Assembly (NCBI GenBank): GCA_900542905.1
Contig: UQPF01000008.1
Span: 49,998 to 113,997, forward strand
Origin: an uncultured Collinsella sp.
GTDB taxonomy: Bacteria; Actinomycetota; Coriobacteriia; Coriobacteriales; Coriobacteriaceae
Length of the DNA stretch: 64,000 bases
Direction of reading: 5' to 3'
Below the pieces are notes generated by a model. It had not been told where the DNA came from. It did no database searches and saw only the letters and a list, made by a program, of their open reading frames with translations. This document shows positions 1 to 7,907 of this stretch, piece after piece (the first letter of the stretch is position 1; each line of letters opens with the position of its first letter). A program made the position numbers and the translations under genes.

Positions 1-536
1 GAAGCTAAGGCCTGGTTGGCGTACTTGCCGGCGGGGACGGTCTTGGCGTCGCCGATGGCGATCTTGCCGTCCAGATTCGCGACGTCGGCGATGGCCTCGA
101 TCTTGGTGTCGGAGCCCTCAGCGCGAATGATCACGAGGTCGTTGACGAACATGTCCTCACGCGTATCGGCGTCGACGAGCTCGGCGGTCTCGGCGTCATC
201 CATGGTGCCCTTGGAGGCTGTGATGAGCACGTCGACGGCGGCACCGGCGCGCATCTGCTCGACAAGGTCGCCAGACGCCTTAAACTGCGTGTCGGCGAAG
301 GTGGTGCCGGTCTGGTCGGTGTAGAGCTCCTGGACCTCGGGCAGTGCCTTCTCGAGCGAGTTGGCGGCAAAGACCTGCAGCTCGACGGTTTCCTTCTTGG
401 AAGAGGCCTTGGCAGAGCCGGCATCGGATCCGGCCGGCTCGGACGTCTTGCTGCCCGAGCAGCCGGCAAGACCAAGGCTGGCAGCGGCGACAGCAGAAAG
501 CGAGACGAATCCGCGGCGAGAAACCATATCGAACAT
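1..536 (-). CDS. modA: Molybdate ABC transporter substrate-binding lipoprotein ModA (partial)
   Basis: Extracellular molybdate-binding lipoprotein of the ModABC importer. The product begins with a twin-Arg-like basic stretch (MFDMVSRRGF), a hydrophobic segment and a lipobox ending in LGLAGC, then an SK-rich linker and the start of a type-II periplasmic binding fold (LQVFAANSLEKALPEVQELY, then FKASGDLVEQM). The ATG at 536 is chosen because AAAGGG lies 6 nt upstream; the ATG at 527 is too far from it. The C-terminal part lies beyond the left edge. The molybdopterin genes just to the right, on the same strand, support molybdate over other oxyanions. Confidence 0.85.
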   Translation of the reverse strand, partial: MFDMVSRRGFVSLSAVAAASLGLAGCSGSKTSEPAGSDAGSAKASSKKETVELQVFAANSLEKALPEVQELYTDQTGTTFADTQFKASGDLVEQMRAGAAVDVLITASKGTMDDAETAELVDADTREDMFVNDLVIIRAEGSDTKIEAIADVANLDGKIAIGDAKTVPAGKYANQALA

Positions 537-580
537 ATTCAACCCTTTCGGACCTTGTGCCCGGGTACCCCACCGCGGGC

Positions 581-649
581 TATAATCTGCAATCAGATTA
601 TACTTTCGCGCGAATAATGATAGTGAGAAATTATTCTCGTCAGAGAATA
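581..649 (-). promoter_or_regulatory. modA promoter region with inverted repeats (candidate operator)
   Basis: TATAATCTG (581-589) and CAGATTATA (594-602) form a perfect 9-bp dyad with a 4-nt spacer. On the minus strand the second arm contains TATAAT (597-602), a plausible -10 for modA. Upstream, TATTCTC (632-638) and GAGAATA (643-649) form a 7-bp dyad, and GAGAA/TTCTC (625-638) overlaps it. A dyad covering the -10 fits repression, for example by a ModE-like molybdate sensor, but no regulator can be named from the DNA. I see no good -35. Confidence 0.5.
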
Positions 650-739
650 TAGTTTCGAGTTAGCGTGCACCTCGGCGTCGCTTCGGTGGAAAACAAAGGC
701 GGAGCAGCCGTTCAGGTCGCCCCGTCGCAGGTAAACCGC

Positions 740-1219
740 TTAGTTGGTATGTCCGCCGCCCGCTGTCATCTGAGCCGCATGCTCCAGCTGGTCTGCTATG
801 GCCTCCCAGCTTTCGCTGGCGGCCTTCGTAGAACCGGGAAAGTTTACGACAAGTGTATGACCTCGCTGCATGCAAATAGCGCGCGAGAGCATGGCGCGGC
901 GCGTCTTGGTCATCGAGTACGCACGAATTGCCTCTGCAATACCCGGTACGTCGCGGTCGCAGACGGCACGCGTCGCCTCGGGCGTCACATCGCGCATCGA
1001 AAGACCCGTGCCGCCGCAGGTGAGCACGACATTGGCGTGGCACTCATCGGAGGCTTCCACAATGGCATCACCAATCTCGCTGACGTCATCGCGCACGACC
1101 ACATGTGAGGCGACCGTCCAGCCCTGTGCCTCGATAAGTTCCTCGAGTGCGGCTCCAGCCTCGTCCTGGGCAAGATCACGCGTATCCGAGCACGTCACAA
1201 TCGATATCTTCAGCTCCAC
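740..1219 (-). CDS. mogA: MogA/MoaB-family molybdopterin adenylyltransferase-like protein
   Basis: Molybdenum cofactor biosynthesis protein that adenylates molybdopterin before metal insertion. About 159 residues, a single MoCF-binding domain, with KISIVTCSD at the N-terminus, the family signature LTCGGTGLSMRDVTPEAT in the middle and VVNFPGSTKAA near the end. The start is the GTG at 1219, with GGAGG 6 nt upstream and only 10 nt after the moeA stop; a longer in-frame ATG would sit inside moeA. It forms an operon with moeA. MogA and MoaB cannot be told apart here, so the symbol is approximate. Confidence 0.85.
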   Translation of the reverse strand: MELKISIVTCSDTRDLAQDEAGAALEELIEAQGWTVASHVVVRDDVSEIGDAIVEASDECHANVVLTCGGTGLSMRDVTPEATRAVCDRDVPGIAEAIRAYSMTKTRRAMLSRAICMQRGHTLVVNFPGSTKAASESWEAIADQLEHAAQMTAGGGHTN

Positions 1220-1229
1220 AGCATTCCTC

Positions 1230-2492
1230 CTACAACACGGCGCCCTCGGGCAGGTCGACGCGAACAACGTCCACGACATCTCCTGCCTTGAGCTCACACG
1301 GCCCTTCGTCAATACGCAGCAGACAGTTGGCCCGCTGCATCGTGCCGAGCAGCGCCGAATTCTGCGTCTTGGCCTCGGTCACCAACAGCTCACCGGTCTC
1401 GGGGTCGCGCAAAACCGTGGCGCGATCGAAGAAGCGTCGGTCCTGGCGCTTCTTCACGCCGTGCGTCAATATCGCCTGCTGCACGGGACGCGTACCCTCG
1501 GCAAAGCCGCGCATCTTGCGGATCGCGGGGCGGGCGAGCATCTCAAAGCCCACATACGCCGCCGCGGGATTGCCCGAAAGCCCCAAATACGGCTTGCCCC
1601 CAAGCAGGCCAAACGTGATGGCTTTGCCAGGACGCATCGAGATGCGGTCGAAGAGCACCTCGCCCTCGCGCTTGACCAGCGCCGTCACGTAGTCGTAATC
1701 GCCCGCAGAGGCGCCGCCGCTCGTAATGACAAAATCGCACTCCTGCACGGCGCGATGCACCAGCTCGGCAATCGCCTGCTCATCATCGGGCGCAATGCCA
1801 TAGAACACCGGCTCGGCGCCGGCATCGAGCGCTTCGGCCATCAACGCCGAGGAGTTGGAATCGCGAATCTGCCCGCGTGCCGGCAGCTCGCTCGGCGCGA
1901 CCAGCTCCGTGCCCAGCGAGATAATGCCCACGCGCGGAGCGGCATGGACCTTCACGCTCGCGTAACCGGCGCTTGCCAGCAGGCCAGCGCCGGCCGGGGC
2001 CACAACCTCGCCGGCACGCATCACGACGTCGCCGGCATGGGCCTCCTCGGCGGCAGAGCGAACGTTCTCCCCCACTTTAGCAGGCGCCGAAAAGCTCACG
2101 TGCGAGCCCTCGTTGCCGTCGCCGTCAAGCACCTCGACGATCTCGTATTTCACCACAGCATCCGCACCCTCGGGCACCGGCGCGCCTGTCATGATGCGGA
2201 CCGTCTCGCCCGGGGCGATTACGCCATCGAACACATGGCCCGCGGCTTCGTGCCCCACGACGGAAAGCGTCACGGGCGCATTGGTGGACGCTTTGGCGAG
2301 GTCGACGGCATGCACGGCATATCCATCCATGGCGCTGTTGGCAAACGGAGAGATGTCGATATCGGCCGTGGCGTCCTCGGCCAGGGGAAGACCGGCCGCC
2401 TGCCACACGGGAATCTCGACAACTTCGGTGCGATTCACGTGCGACAAGACGATCGCCTGTGCGTCCTCCAACGGAATGAGTTTCTCAGCCAT
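1230..2492 (-). CDS. moeA: Molybdopterin molybdenumtransferase MoeA
   Basis: Inserts molybdate into adenylated molybdopterin, the last step of Mo-cofactor synthesis in the cytoplasm. About 420 residues with the usual MoeA order: N-terminal domains I/II (FANSAMDGYAVHA, IMTGAPVPEGADAVV), the MoCF-binding domain with ITSGGASAGDYDYV and LGLSGNPAAAYVGFE, and a C-terminal beta domain. The ATG at 2492 has AGAGG 5 nt upstream; the in-frame ATG at 2507 has no ribosome site. It is followed after 10 nt by the mogA-type gene, so the two are probably co-transcribed. Confidence 0.93.
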   Translation of the reverse strand: MAEKLIPLEDAQAIVLSHVNRTEVVEIPVWQAAGLPLAEDATADIDISPFANSAMDGYAVHAVDLAKASTNAPVTLSVVGHEAAGHVFDGVIAPGETVRIMTGAPVPEGADAVVKYEIVEVLDGDGNEGSHVSFSAPAKVGENVRSAAEEAHAGDVVMRAGEVVAPAGAGLLASAGYASVKVHAAPRVGIISLGTELVAPSELPARGQIRDSNSSALMAEALDAGAEPVFYGIAPDDEQAIAELVHRAVQECDFVITSGGASAGDYDYVTALVKREGEVLFDRISMRPGKAITFGLLGGKPYLGLSGNPAAAYVGFEMLARPAIRKMRGFAEGTRPVQQAILTHGVKKRQDRRFFDRATVLRDPETGELLVTEAKTQNSALLGTMQRANCLLRIDEGPCELKAGDVVDVVRVDLPEGAVL

Positions 2493-2668
2493 ATACACCT
2501 CTAGCATGCTGCGGCGCGCAACAAAAGCGCCGATTCTTTATGTTTATCTCAGTATAATCCCTCGACGCGCGACCGCGACTTGGCCTGTACCCGCAAATAC
2601 ATCTGTCGGCCGCAAGCCGCGAAACAAAACCAAAACCAACCCACCGGCTCGTCGCGTTTACCGCGTTT

Positions 2669-2674
2669 TATAAT
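2669..2674 (+). promoter_or_regulatory. Candidate -10 box for the CLC transporter gene
   Basis: TATAAT at 2669-2674 lies 29 nt before the ATG at 2704, giving a short leader that carries AGAGGAA. A second TATAAT at 2553-2558 could serve a longer transcript. Neither has a convincing -35. The 2,508-2,703 stretch was also searched by eye for a fluoride riboswitch; none was recognised. Confidence 0.4.
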
Positions 2675-2703
2675 GCTCGTGTTGCAACCCAAAAGAGGAA
2701 CGT

Positions 2704-4125
2704 ATGACTTTTACCGACAAACCCGAAAGCGCAAACGAAGCGCAGGATCATTCTCAGTCGCTCGACGACGGCGGCTTTTTCTCCCTTAATGACGTAATCA
2801 TGGCAGGCAGGCAACAGCTCACCCGCTCCGAGCATCTCTTGGCTGCCGACACGCGCCGCAACGCCCGCAACCTACTCGCGAGCGCCAAGTTGCTCGTACT
2901 CGTCGTTATCGTCTCGCTTGCCATGGGCGTTGCCGCTTGGGCGTTTTTGGCCTCGCTGAATATCGCGACCGACTATCGCGAGCACCATGCATGGATTTAC
3001 GCACTGTTTCCCGTTGTGGGCGTTGCCACCGCATGGGTGTACAAAAACCACGGTCTTGCCGCCAAACGCGGAAACAACCTGGTCATCGACTCCGCTCTGG
3101 GCACACGCCTCATCCATATGCGCATGGCCGTCCTCACCTTCGTCTGCTCCACGCTCACGCACCTAACGGGCGGGTCGGCCGGTCGCGAGGGAGCTGCGGT
3201 GCAGATTGGTGGCACCATCGCCAGCAACATCTCGAGCCTCGCCCACCTCAAAAAGCATGACCACCACGATCTTATGCTCGCCGGCATCTCGTCGGCCTTT
3301 GGCGCCGTATTCGGTTCGCCCCTTGCCGGAGCTTTCTTTGGCATGGAGATGTGCTTTATCGGCAAGATCGACTACACCGCGGGCATCTACTGCCTCGTCG
3401 CCTCATTTACCGGCTACTTTACATCGCTCGCCTTGGGAACCGAGTACGAGGCGAATGTCATCGCCAGCGTTCCCAACATGACACCACGGACGGTTGCCAT
3501 CGTTGTTATCAGCGCAATTATCTTCGGCCTGACGGCACGCCTCTTTGCCTGGTCGGTTCGAACCGTCAAAAGCCTGTACGGTCGCTTTATCACCAATTAC
3601 CTCGTCCGCGCACTCATAGGCGCACTCGTGGTTTTGGCCGCCTATGCCCTCCTCGACGCCTGGGACTACGCCGGCCTTTCCACGTGGCTTTCCGGCGCCG
3701 GGTTTGCCGGCAACACCACCCTGGCGGACGCAGCCATCAAGTTGGTCGTCACAGCGCTTACCCTGGGCGCGGGCTTCCAAGGCGGCGAGGTCACGCCCCT
3801 GTTTGGCATCGGTGCGGCACTCGGTGGCTGGATCGGTTGCCTTACCGGGCTTGACCCCAGTTTTCTGGCGGCTCTCGGCATGCTCGGTGTGTTCTGCGCC
3901 GGCCTCAACGTGCCCATCACCACCTGCATGATGGCCATCGACCTGTTCCACGGCACGGCTGCCGGGTTCTTTGTCATCGTGGCCTTTATCAGCTACCTAA
4001 CCGGCGGACACCGCGGCGTGTACCCCGCCCAGCGCATCATCTCACCCAAGCGCCGTTCGCTTATTGTGGATGAGGGCGGTACGGTAGCGGATGCTATCGA
4101 GCGCCACAACGACCTGATAGAGTAG
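2704..4125 (+). CDS. CLC-family anion channel/antiporter (CLC-F-like)
   Basis: Polytopic membrane protein of 473 residues with about ten hydrophobic segments; residues 1-55 are a charged cytoplasmic tail. CLC signatures are visible: GGSAGREGAAVQIGG, which carries the gating glutamate (GREG), and GAGFQGGEVTPLFGIGAALG. The position of the usual GSGIP chloride-filter motif instead reads GNNLVID, a substitution I associate with the fluoride-exporting CLC-F branch. So the substrate may be fluoride exchanged for protons rather than chloride. This is inference from motif memory. The ATG is preceded by AGAGGAA. It stands alone upstream of a lipid-kinase gene. Confidence 0.82.
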   Translation: MTFTDKPESANEAQDHSQSLDDGGFFSLNDVIMAGRQQLTRSEHLLAADTRRNARNLLASAKLLVLVVIVSLAMGVAAWAFLASLNIATDYREHHAWIYALFPVVGVATAWVYKNHGLAAKRGNNLVIDSALGTRLIHMRMAVLTFVCSTLTHLTGGSAGREGAAVQIGGTIASNISSLAHLKKHDHHDLMLAGISSAFGAVFGSPLAGAFFGMEMCFIGKIDYTAGIYCLVASFTGYFTSLALGTEYEANVIASVPNMTPRTVAIVVISAIIFGLTARLFAWSVRTVKSLYGRFITNYLVRALIGALVVLAAYALLDAWDYAGLSTWLSGAGFAGNTTLADAAIKLVVTALTLGAGFQGGEVTPLFGIGAALGGWIGCLTGLDPSFLAALGMLGVFCAGLNVPITTCMMAIDLFHGTAAGFFVIVAFISYLTGGHRGVYPAQRIISPKRRSLIVDEGGTVADAIERHNDLIE

Positions 4126-4211
4126 ATGTAATAATCGCCGTGCAGCCACAATCGGGGGCAATTCGACCTGAGCGCGACCGCACTGTCATGTCACACGCCG
4201 GGAGTCGCCCC

Positions 4212-5174
4212 ATGCACGCAACTGATTTTGGTCGCACGCTCATCATCGCCAACCCAGCCGCCCAGTCGGGTGCGGCACGCGAAGTTGCCGAGCGTCTGCA
4301 ACGCTTTTTGGACATGACTGCACGCGCATCCCAGTTTGACTTGGTGCTGACCGAGCGTATGGGACACGCCAAGAAGCTGGCCGCACAGGCTCAGGGCTAT
4401 CGCACCGTTATCGCCCTTGGCGGCGACGGCGTGATTCACGAGGTCGTCAATGGACTCATGGCGCAAAAACAGGACGCCCGCCCCGCCCTTGCCGTCCTGC
4501 CCGTGGGCTCCGGCAACGATTTTGCCCAAACGCTCGGTATCGACGATTTCTCCGGCAAGGATTTTGGCGCGCTGCTCACCTGCGAGCTGCAACGTCAGGA
4601 CATCGGGCGCATTCACTCATGGAACCCTGCGAGCGGCAACGGCGAGGCTGCCGTTGAGTACTACGACCAGACGCTCTCCGTCGGTATTGACGCCGCCATC
4701 GGCCTGGGCACCACCGAGTTGCGCAAAAAGACCGGCTTGACGGGTGCTCCGCTCTACACCCTCTCGGGACTTGAGCAGTTTGGCCTGCGCTATCGCAACT
4801 ACCCCATGACAGCCAGCTTCGATCGCGCGCCCGCCGAGCGCGTGAGGGCGATCATCATGGCAATTCAGCTTGGTCCTACCTATGGCTCGGGCTATCGCAT
4901 CTGCCCCGATGCCGACCCCTGCGACGGTATGCTCGACGTCTGCTACGCATGCGGCCCTGTCCCTCGCGCGGTTGCCCTGCCTATGTTTCTTTCGGCCAAG
5001 GACGGACACCACTCCAAGCTGCCGCCGGTTCGCATGCGCCGCTGCCGCCATGCCGAGCTCACCTTTGAGGGACCAGACTACCCCATCCAGGCCGACGGCG
5101 AGCCCGTTGTCGCCTCGCGCATCGAAGTCGACATCCTACCCGGTGCCCTCCAAGTCTGGCAACCAACCCGCTAA
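4212..5174 (+). CDS. Diacylglycerol kinase-family lipid kinase
   Basis: Soluble or peripheral enzyme of about 320 residues that phosphorylates a lipid (diacylglycerol or related) with ATP. Family marks: LIIANPAAQSG near the N-terminus, VIALGGDGVIHEVVNGL (the GGDG nucleotide loop) and LAVLPVGSGNDFAQTL, then a C-terminal beta-sandwich (YPIQADGEPV). The ATG at 4212 is preferred because GGGAG lies 7 nt upstream; upstream in-frame GTG/ATG codons at 4140 and 4188 lack one. It lies 86 nt after the CLC gene on the same strand and may be co-transcribed. Exact lipid substrate unknown. Confidence 0.85.
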   Translation: MHATDFGRTLIIANPAAQSGAAREVAERLQRFLDMTARASQFDLVLTERMGHAKKLAAQAQGYRTVIALGGDGVIHEVVNGLMAQKQDARPALAVLPVGSGNDFAQTLGIDDFSGKDFGALLTCELQRQDIGRIHSWNPASGNGEAAVEYYDQTLSVGIDAAIGLGTTELRKKTGLTGAPLYTLSGLEQFGLRYRNYPMTASFDRAPAERVRAIIMAIQLGPTYGSGYRICPDADPCDGMLDVCYACGPVPRAVALPMFLSAKDGHHSKLPPVRMRRCRHAELTFEGPDYPIQADGEPVVASRIEVDILPGALQVWQPTR

Positions 5175-5183
5175 CCCCGCCTT

Positions 5184-5250
5184 AGTTGCGGTGAAATAGG
5201 GACTGCTTATGCAGCTAAAGCCGCAAAACAGTCCCTATTTCACCGCAACT
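5184..5250. repeat. Interspersed inverted repeat, AGTTGCGGTG family, copy 1
   Basis: A perfect 22-bp inverted repeat: left arm 5184-5205 starts AGTTGCGGTGAAATAGGGAC, right arm 5229-5250 is its exact complement, with a 23-nt loop. It lies between the convergent lipid-kinase and release-factor-like genes. Related elements with the same outer bases but different inner arms occur at 13746-13812, 25982-26048 and 26925-26985. It may also act as a transcription barrier, though no T-tract follows on either strand. Confidence 0.85.
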
Positions 5251-5261
5251 TATTGAGAAAA

Positions 5262-5642
5262 TCATTCCTCCCCGCCCGGCTTGCGACGGTTGGCCTTTTT
5301 AATGGCGTTGAAGTGCTTGTCATTGAGCCTGCGCTGGCGAGAGCGCTGAGGCACCTTGGTCTTTACGCGTCGGCGCGGTGGACGCCCGCGACGCTCAAGC
5401 TCAGCGCGCAGCTTAAGCAGGCAGCTACTACGGTTTTGGAACTGACTGCGGCTCTCGCGCGCCGTCACGGTAATCCCCGAAGGGATATGTTTCATGCGCA
5501 CCGCCGAGTCCGTCGTGTTGACGCCTTGTCCGCCCGGACCCGTCGCGCGAAACACCTGCACCTCGCAATCGCGCGCCAACTCCTCGGCCGACATCTCGGC
5601 ATAGCGCGCATACTCACGCCATCCCATCTTGTTCTCATCCAT
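5262..5642 (-). CDS. Peptide-chain-release-factor-like (RF-1 domain) protein
   Basis: Small protein of about 126 residues consisting mainly of a class-I release-factor catalytic domain. The peptidyl-tRNA hydrolysis motif is present as GPGGQGVNTTDSAVRM, followed by a basic C-terminal tail rich in Arg/Lys (RRGRPPRRRVKTKV). Codon-recognition domains are absent, as in ribosome-rescue proteins of the ArfB/YaeJ or PrfH type, so a role in freeing stalled ribosomes is likely. The ATG at 5642 has GGGAGG 7 nt upstream; the longer frame runs back into the terminator at 5668. ArfB versus another RF-like subfamily is not resolved. Confidence 0.8.
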   Translation of the reverse strand: MDENKMGWREYARYAEMSAEELARDCEVQVFRATGPGGQGVNTTDSAVRMKHIPSGITVTARESRSQFQNRSSCLLKLRAELERRGRPPRRRVKTKVPQRSRQRRLNDKHFNAIKKANRRKPGGEE

Positions 5643-5662
5643 ATCAACACCTCCCCTCATAC

Positions 5663-5698
5663 AAAAAATGTGACAAAGGGAAAGTCCCTTTGTCACAT
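5663..5698 (-). terminator. Rho-independent terminator of xpt
   Basis: ATGTGACAAAGGGA (5668-5681) pairs perfectly with TCCCTTTGTCACAT (5685-5698) around a 3-nt loop. On the minus strand the hairpin is followed directly by a run of T (complement of the A-run at 5663-5668). It lies 28 nt past the xpt stop and before the release-factor-like gene. Confidence 0.85.
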
Positions 5699-5725
5699 CG
5701 AATACCAATCGCTTGTGTTGCGCGC

Positions 5726-6304
5726 TTAGGCGAAGGTGATCTCGCCGGTCTCGCAGTCCATATCGGCGATACGGGCCAGGCTCTCGACGCGGAAGCCGCG
5801 CTCGCGGAGCTTATCGCCACCGCCCTGGAAGCCCTTCTCCACGGCAATGCCAATACCGGACACCTCGGCACCCGCGGCCTCGCAGATCTTGATAAGACCC
5901 TCAAGAGCGCAGCCGTTGGCCAGGAAGTCGTCGATAATCAGGACCTTATCGCCCTCGGACAGGAAACGCTTGCCCACGATAACCGGGTACTCCTTCTGTT
6001 TGGTAAAGGAGTAGATGGTCGTAGCATACTGCTCGCCGTCGAGGTTAATGGACTGGGCCTTCTTGGCAAAGACCACCGGCACGCCGCCAAAATGCTGAGC
6101 TGCGATGCAGGCCATGCCAATGCCCGAAGCCTCAATCGTCAGGATCTTGTTGATCTCGACACCCTTGAACAGACGGGCCCACTCGGCGCCCATGTGGTCG
6201 AACAGCTCAACGTCGCACTGGTGGTTGAGGAAGGCATCAACCTTAAGGACGTTACCGGCCTTTACGATGCCGTCATGGCGAATACGATCCTCAAGCTCCT
6301 GCAT
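5726..6304 (-). CDS. xpt: Xanthine phosphoribosyltransferase
   Basis: Purine salvage enzyme converting xanthine and PRPP to XMP. The 192 residues match the family's usual length. The PRPP-binding loop reads VLIIDDFLANGCAL, and EASGIGMACIAAQHFGG and the flexible-loop region SFTKQKEYPVIVGKRFL also fit Xpt. AAGGGG lies 7 nt before the ATG. It is monocistronic with its own terminator. The upstream gap was checked for a purine riboswitch and I do not recognise one. Confidence 0.92.
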   Translation of the reverse strand: MQELEDRIRHDGIVKAGNVLKVDAFLNHQCDVELFDHMGAEWARLFKGVEINKILTIEASGIGMACIAAQHFGGVPVVFAKKAQSINLDGEQYATTIYSFTKQKEYPVIVGKRFLSEGDKVLIIDDFLANGCALEGLIKICEAAGAEVSGIGIAVEKGFQGGGDKLRERGFRVESLARIADMDCETGEITFA

Positions 6305-6460
6305 GGCGCAACCCCTTCTCGCGGCAACGATACCGCGCGATTAATAAACGTTGTTCGATAGTCTACCACGGACCGACCCCCGCCCGCCCCACAAGCCGCA
6401 TCGCACCACAAACCAGTTTTCGAGACGGCGCGAATACGTGGCAGACAGCCTCCCAACACG

Positions 6461-7765
6461 CTAATGGCGGGCGCGCATCTTCACCAAACGCACCATGGCA
6501 AGCGCAAAGCCCGCTGCCGCCACAGCCATGAGCACGTAGAACACCGAACGAAAACCAAACAGGAACACATCCGGACGGCCTGCAACAAAACTGGTCACGG
6601 CCTCGCCCATCGCCACACTCATCTGCCCATACAGGATATGCGACGCCGCCGTAATGCCCACTGCCATACCCGCATAGCGCGCCAGGCTGCCCAGGCTGCC
6701 CGCAAAGCCGAGCGCTTCGCGCGGAGCCGAACCCATGTACAGCGAGTTGTTGGGACTCTGGAAAATCGACGTGCCGCACGACATAAACGCGACACAGCAC
6801 ACGATCACTGGGATGGAAGAGTGCTCGTCAAGCGTACTTACCGCAAAGAGACCGCATACGTACACGCCCAGGCCGACCGCCGTGGGGCCCTCGCAGCCTA
6901 CACGGTCCGAAACCGTACCCGAAAGCGGGCCGATAAAGGCATTCACCATCGGCAGCGCCAAAAAGAGTAGTCCGGAAATATCGGAGCTAAAGCCATGGGC
7001 ATCCTGGAAATAGAACGGCAGAATAAACTCGGATGCGCCAATGCCAACGAACACGATGAGCATGCAGGCTAGGTTGATGGTGAAGGCCGAATTTGCAAAG
7101 CAGCGACGAGCGGCCTCGATCATGGACATGGGACGCTTGCCGGCCTCCGGCTTAACATGCGGCAGCGTGTAGAGCCCCACGATAAACGAGATGACGCCAA
7201 TGGGCAGGTTGATGAGGAAGATGCTCTCCCAGGGAAAACTTGCCACCAGCATGCCGCCGAGCACGGGGCCACACATCATGCCGAGGGCCACGAAGGTCAC
7301 GAGGATACCCATGGCACGACCGCGCTCGCGCGCCGGAAACGACTCGGTGATGATACCCATGTTGTTGGCCATGGCCGCCGCGCAACCGACGCCCTGAACA
7401 ATGCGTGCCAGGATAAGAACCTCGAGCGAGGCCGAAAGGCCGCACAGCAGCGAGCCGACCGTAAAGACGATGACGCCCAGTTGGAATACACCCACCTTGC
7501 CGCGCACGTCGCCCAGACGGCCAAACGGCAGCATAGCCACGCATGTCGCAAGCAGATACACCGAGCTCACCAGCTGGATGCGGTCGAGGCCCACGCCCAG
7601 CTCCTTTTGCATCACGGGCAGTGCCACGGTCACGACGGTCGAATCCAGACACGCCATAAACGTCATGATGAGCACGGTAAACAGAATCGCCCATTTGTTC
7701 TTGCCATGGGTGTCGCCCTCTAGGGCAATGTGCTCGCGGCGCAGCTGCTCTGCGGTTTTCTCCAT
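6461..7765 (-). CDS. MFS transporter, DHA2-like drug/proton antiporter
   Basis: Inner-membrane exporter of about 434 residues with many hydrophobic helices. After a short charged N-terminus come the first helix (ILFTVLIMTFMACLDSTVV, with motif-D-like LDSTVVTVALP), the motif-A loop GRLGDVRGK, and motif C in GPVLGGMLV. These fit the 14-helix DHA2/EmrB-QacA group, although the length is at the low end. The ATG at 7765 is preceded by AAAGGA; upstream in-frame ATGs at 7771 and 7807 are badly spaced. Substrate unknown. A terminator at 7792-7837 separates it from the upstream gene. Confidence 0.85.
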   Translation of the reverse strand: MEKTAEQLRREHIALEGDTHGKNKWAILFTVLIMTFMACLDSTVVTVALPVMQKELGVGLDRIQLVSSVYLLATCVAMLPFGRLGDVRGKVGVFQLGVIVFTVGSLLCGLSASLEVLILARIVQGVGCAAAMANNMGIITESFPARERGRAMGILVTFVALGMMCGPVLGGMLVASFPWESIFLINLPIGVISFIVGLYTLPHVKPEAGKRPMSMIEAARRCFANSAFTINLACMLIVFVGIGASEFILPFYFQDAHGFSSDISGLLFLALPMVNAFIGPLSGTVSDRVGCEGPTAVGLGVYVCGLFAVSTLDEHSSIPVIVCCVAFMSCGTSIFQSPNNSLYMGSAPREALGFAGSLGSLARYAGMAVGITAASHILYGQMSVAMGEAVTSFVAGRPDVFLFGFRSVFYVLMAVAAAGFALAMVRLVKMRARH

Positions 7766-7791
7766 ATCCATCCTTTCGAGTGGCGCAACAC

Positions 7792-7837
7792 AAAAACGGG
7801 GCCCCAATCGCCTGCAAACAGCCGCGATTGGGGTCCC
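7792..7837 (-). terminator. Rho-independent terminator after the OAH sulfhydrylase gene
   Basis: GGGGCCCCAATCGC (7798-7811) and GCGATTGGGGTCCC (7824-7837) form a 14-bp stem with one G-T pair. On the minus strand it is followed by five T (7792-7796). It lies 71 nt beyond the stop of the 7908-9191 gene and 27 nt before the MFS start. Confidence 0.8.
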
Positions 7838-7907
7838 GCCTACGGAATCGGAACGTAAAGGTCGCCGAAGCCCTCTGTCGGCATCGGCGACTTATGCGAA
7901 CGCTAGC

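Noticed and set aside
2508..2703. Fluoride riboswitch ahead of the CLC gene
   Set aside because: No conserved aptamer blocks could be found.
6305..6460. Purine riboswitch ahead of xpt
   Set aside because: The expected conserved loops are absent.
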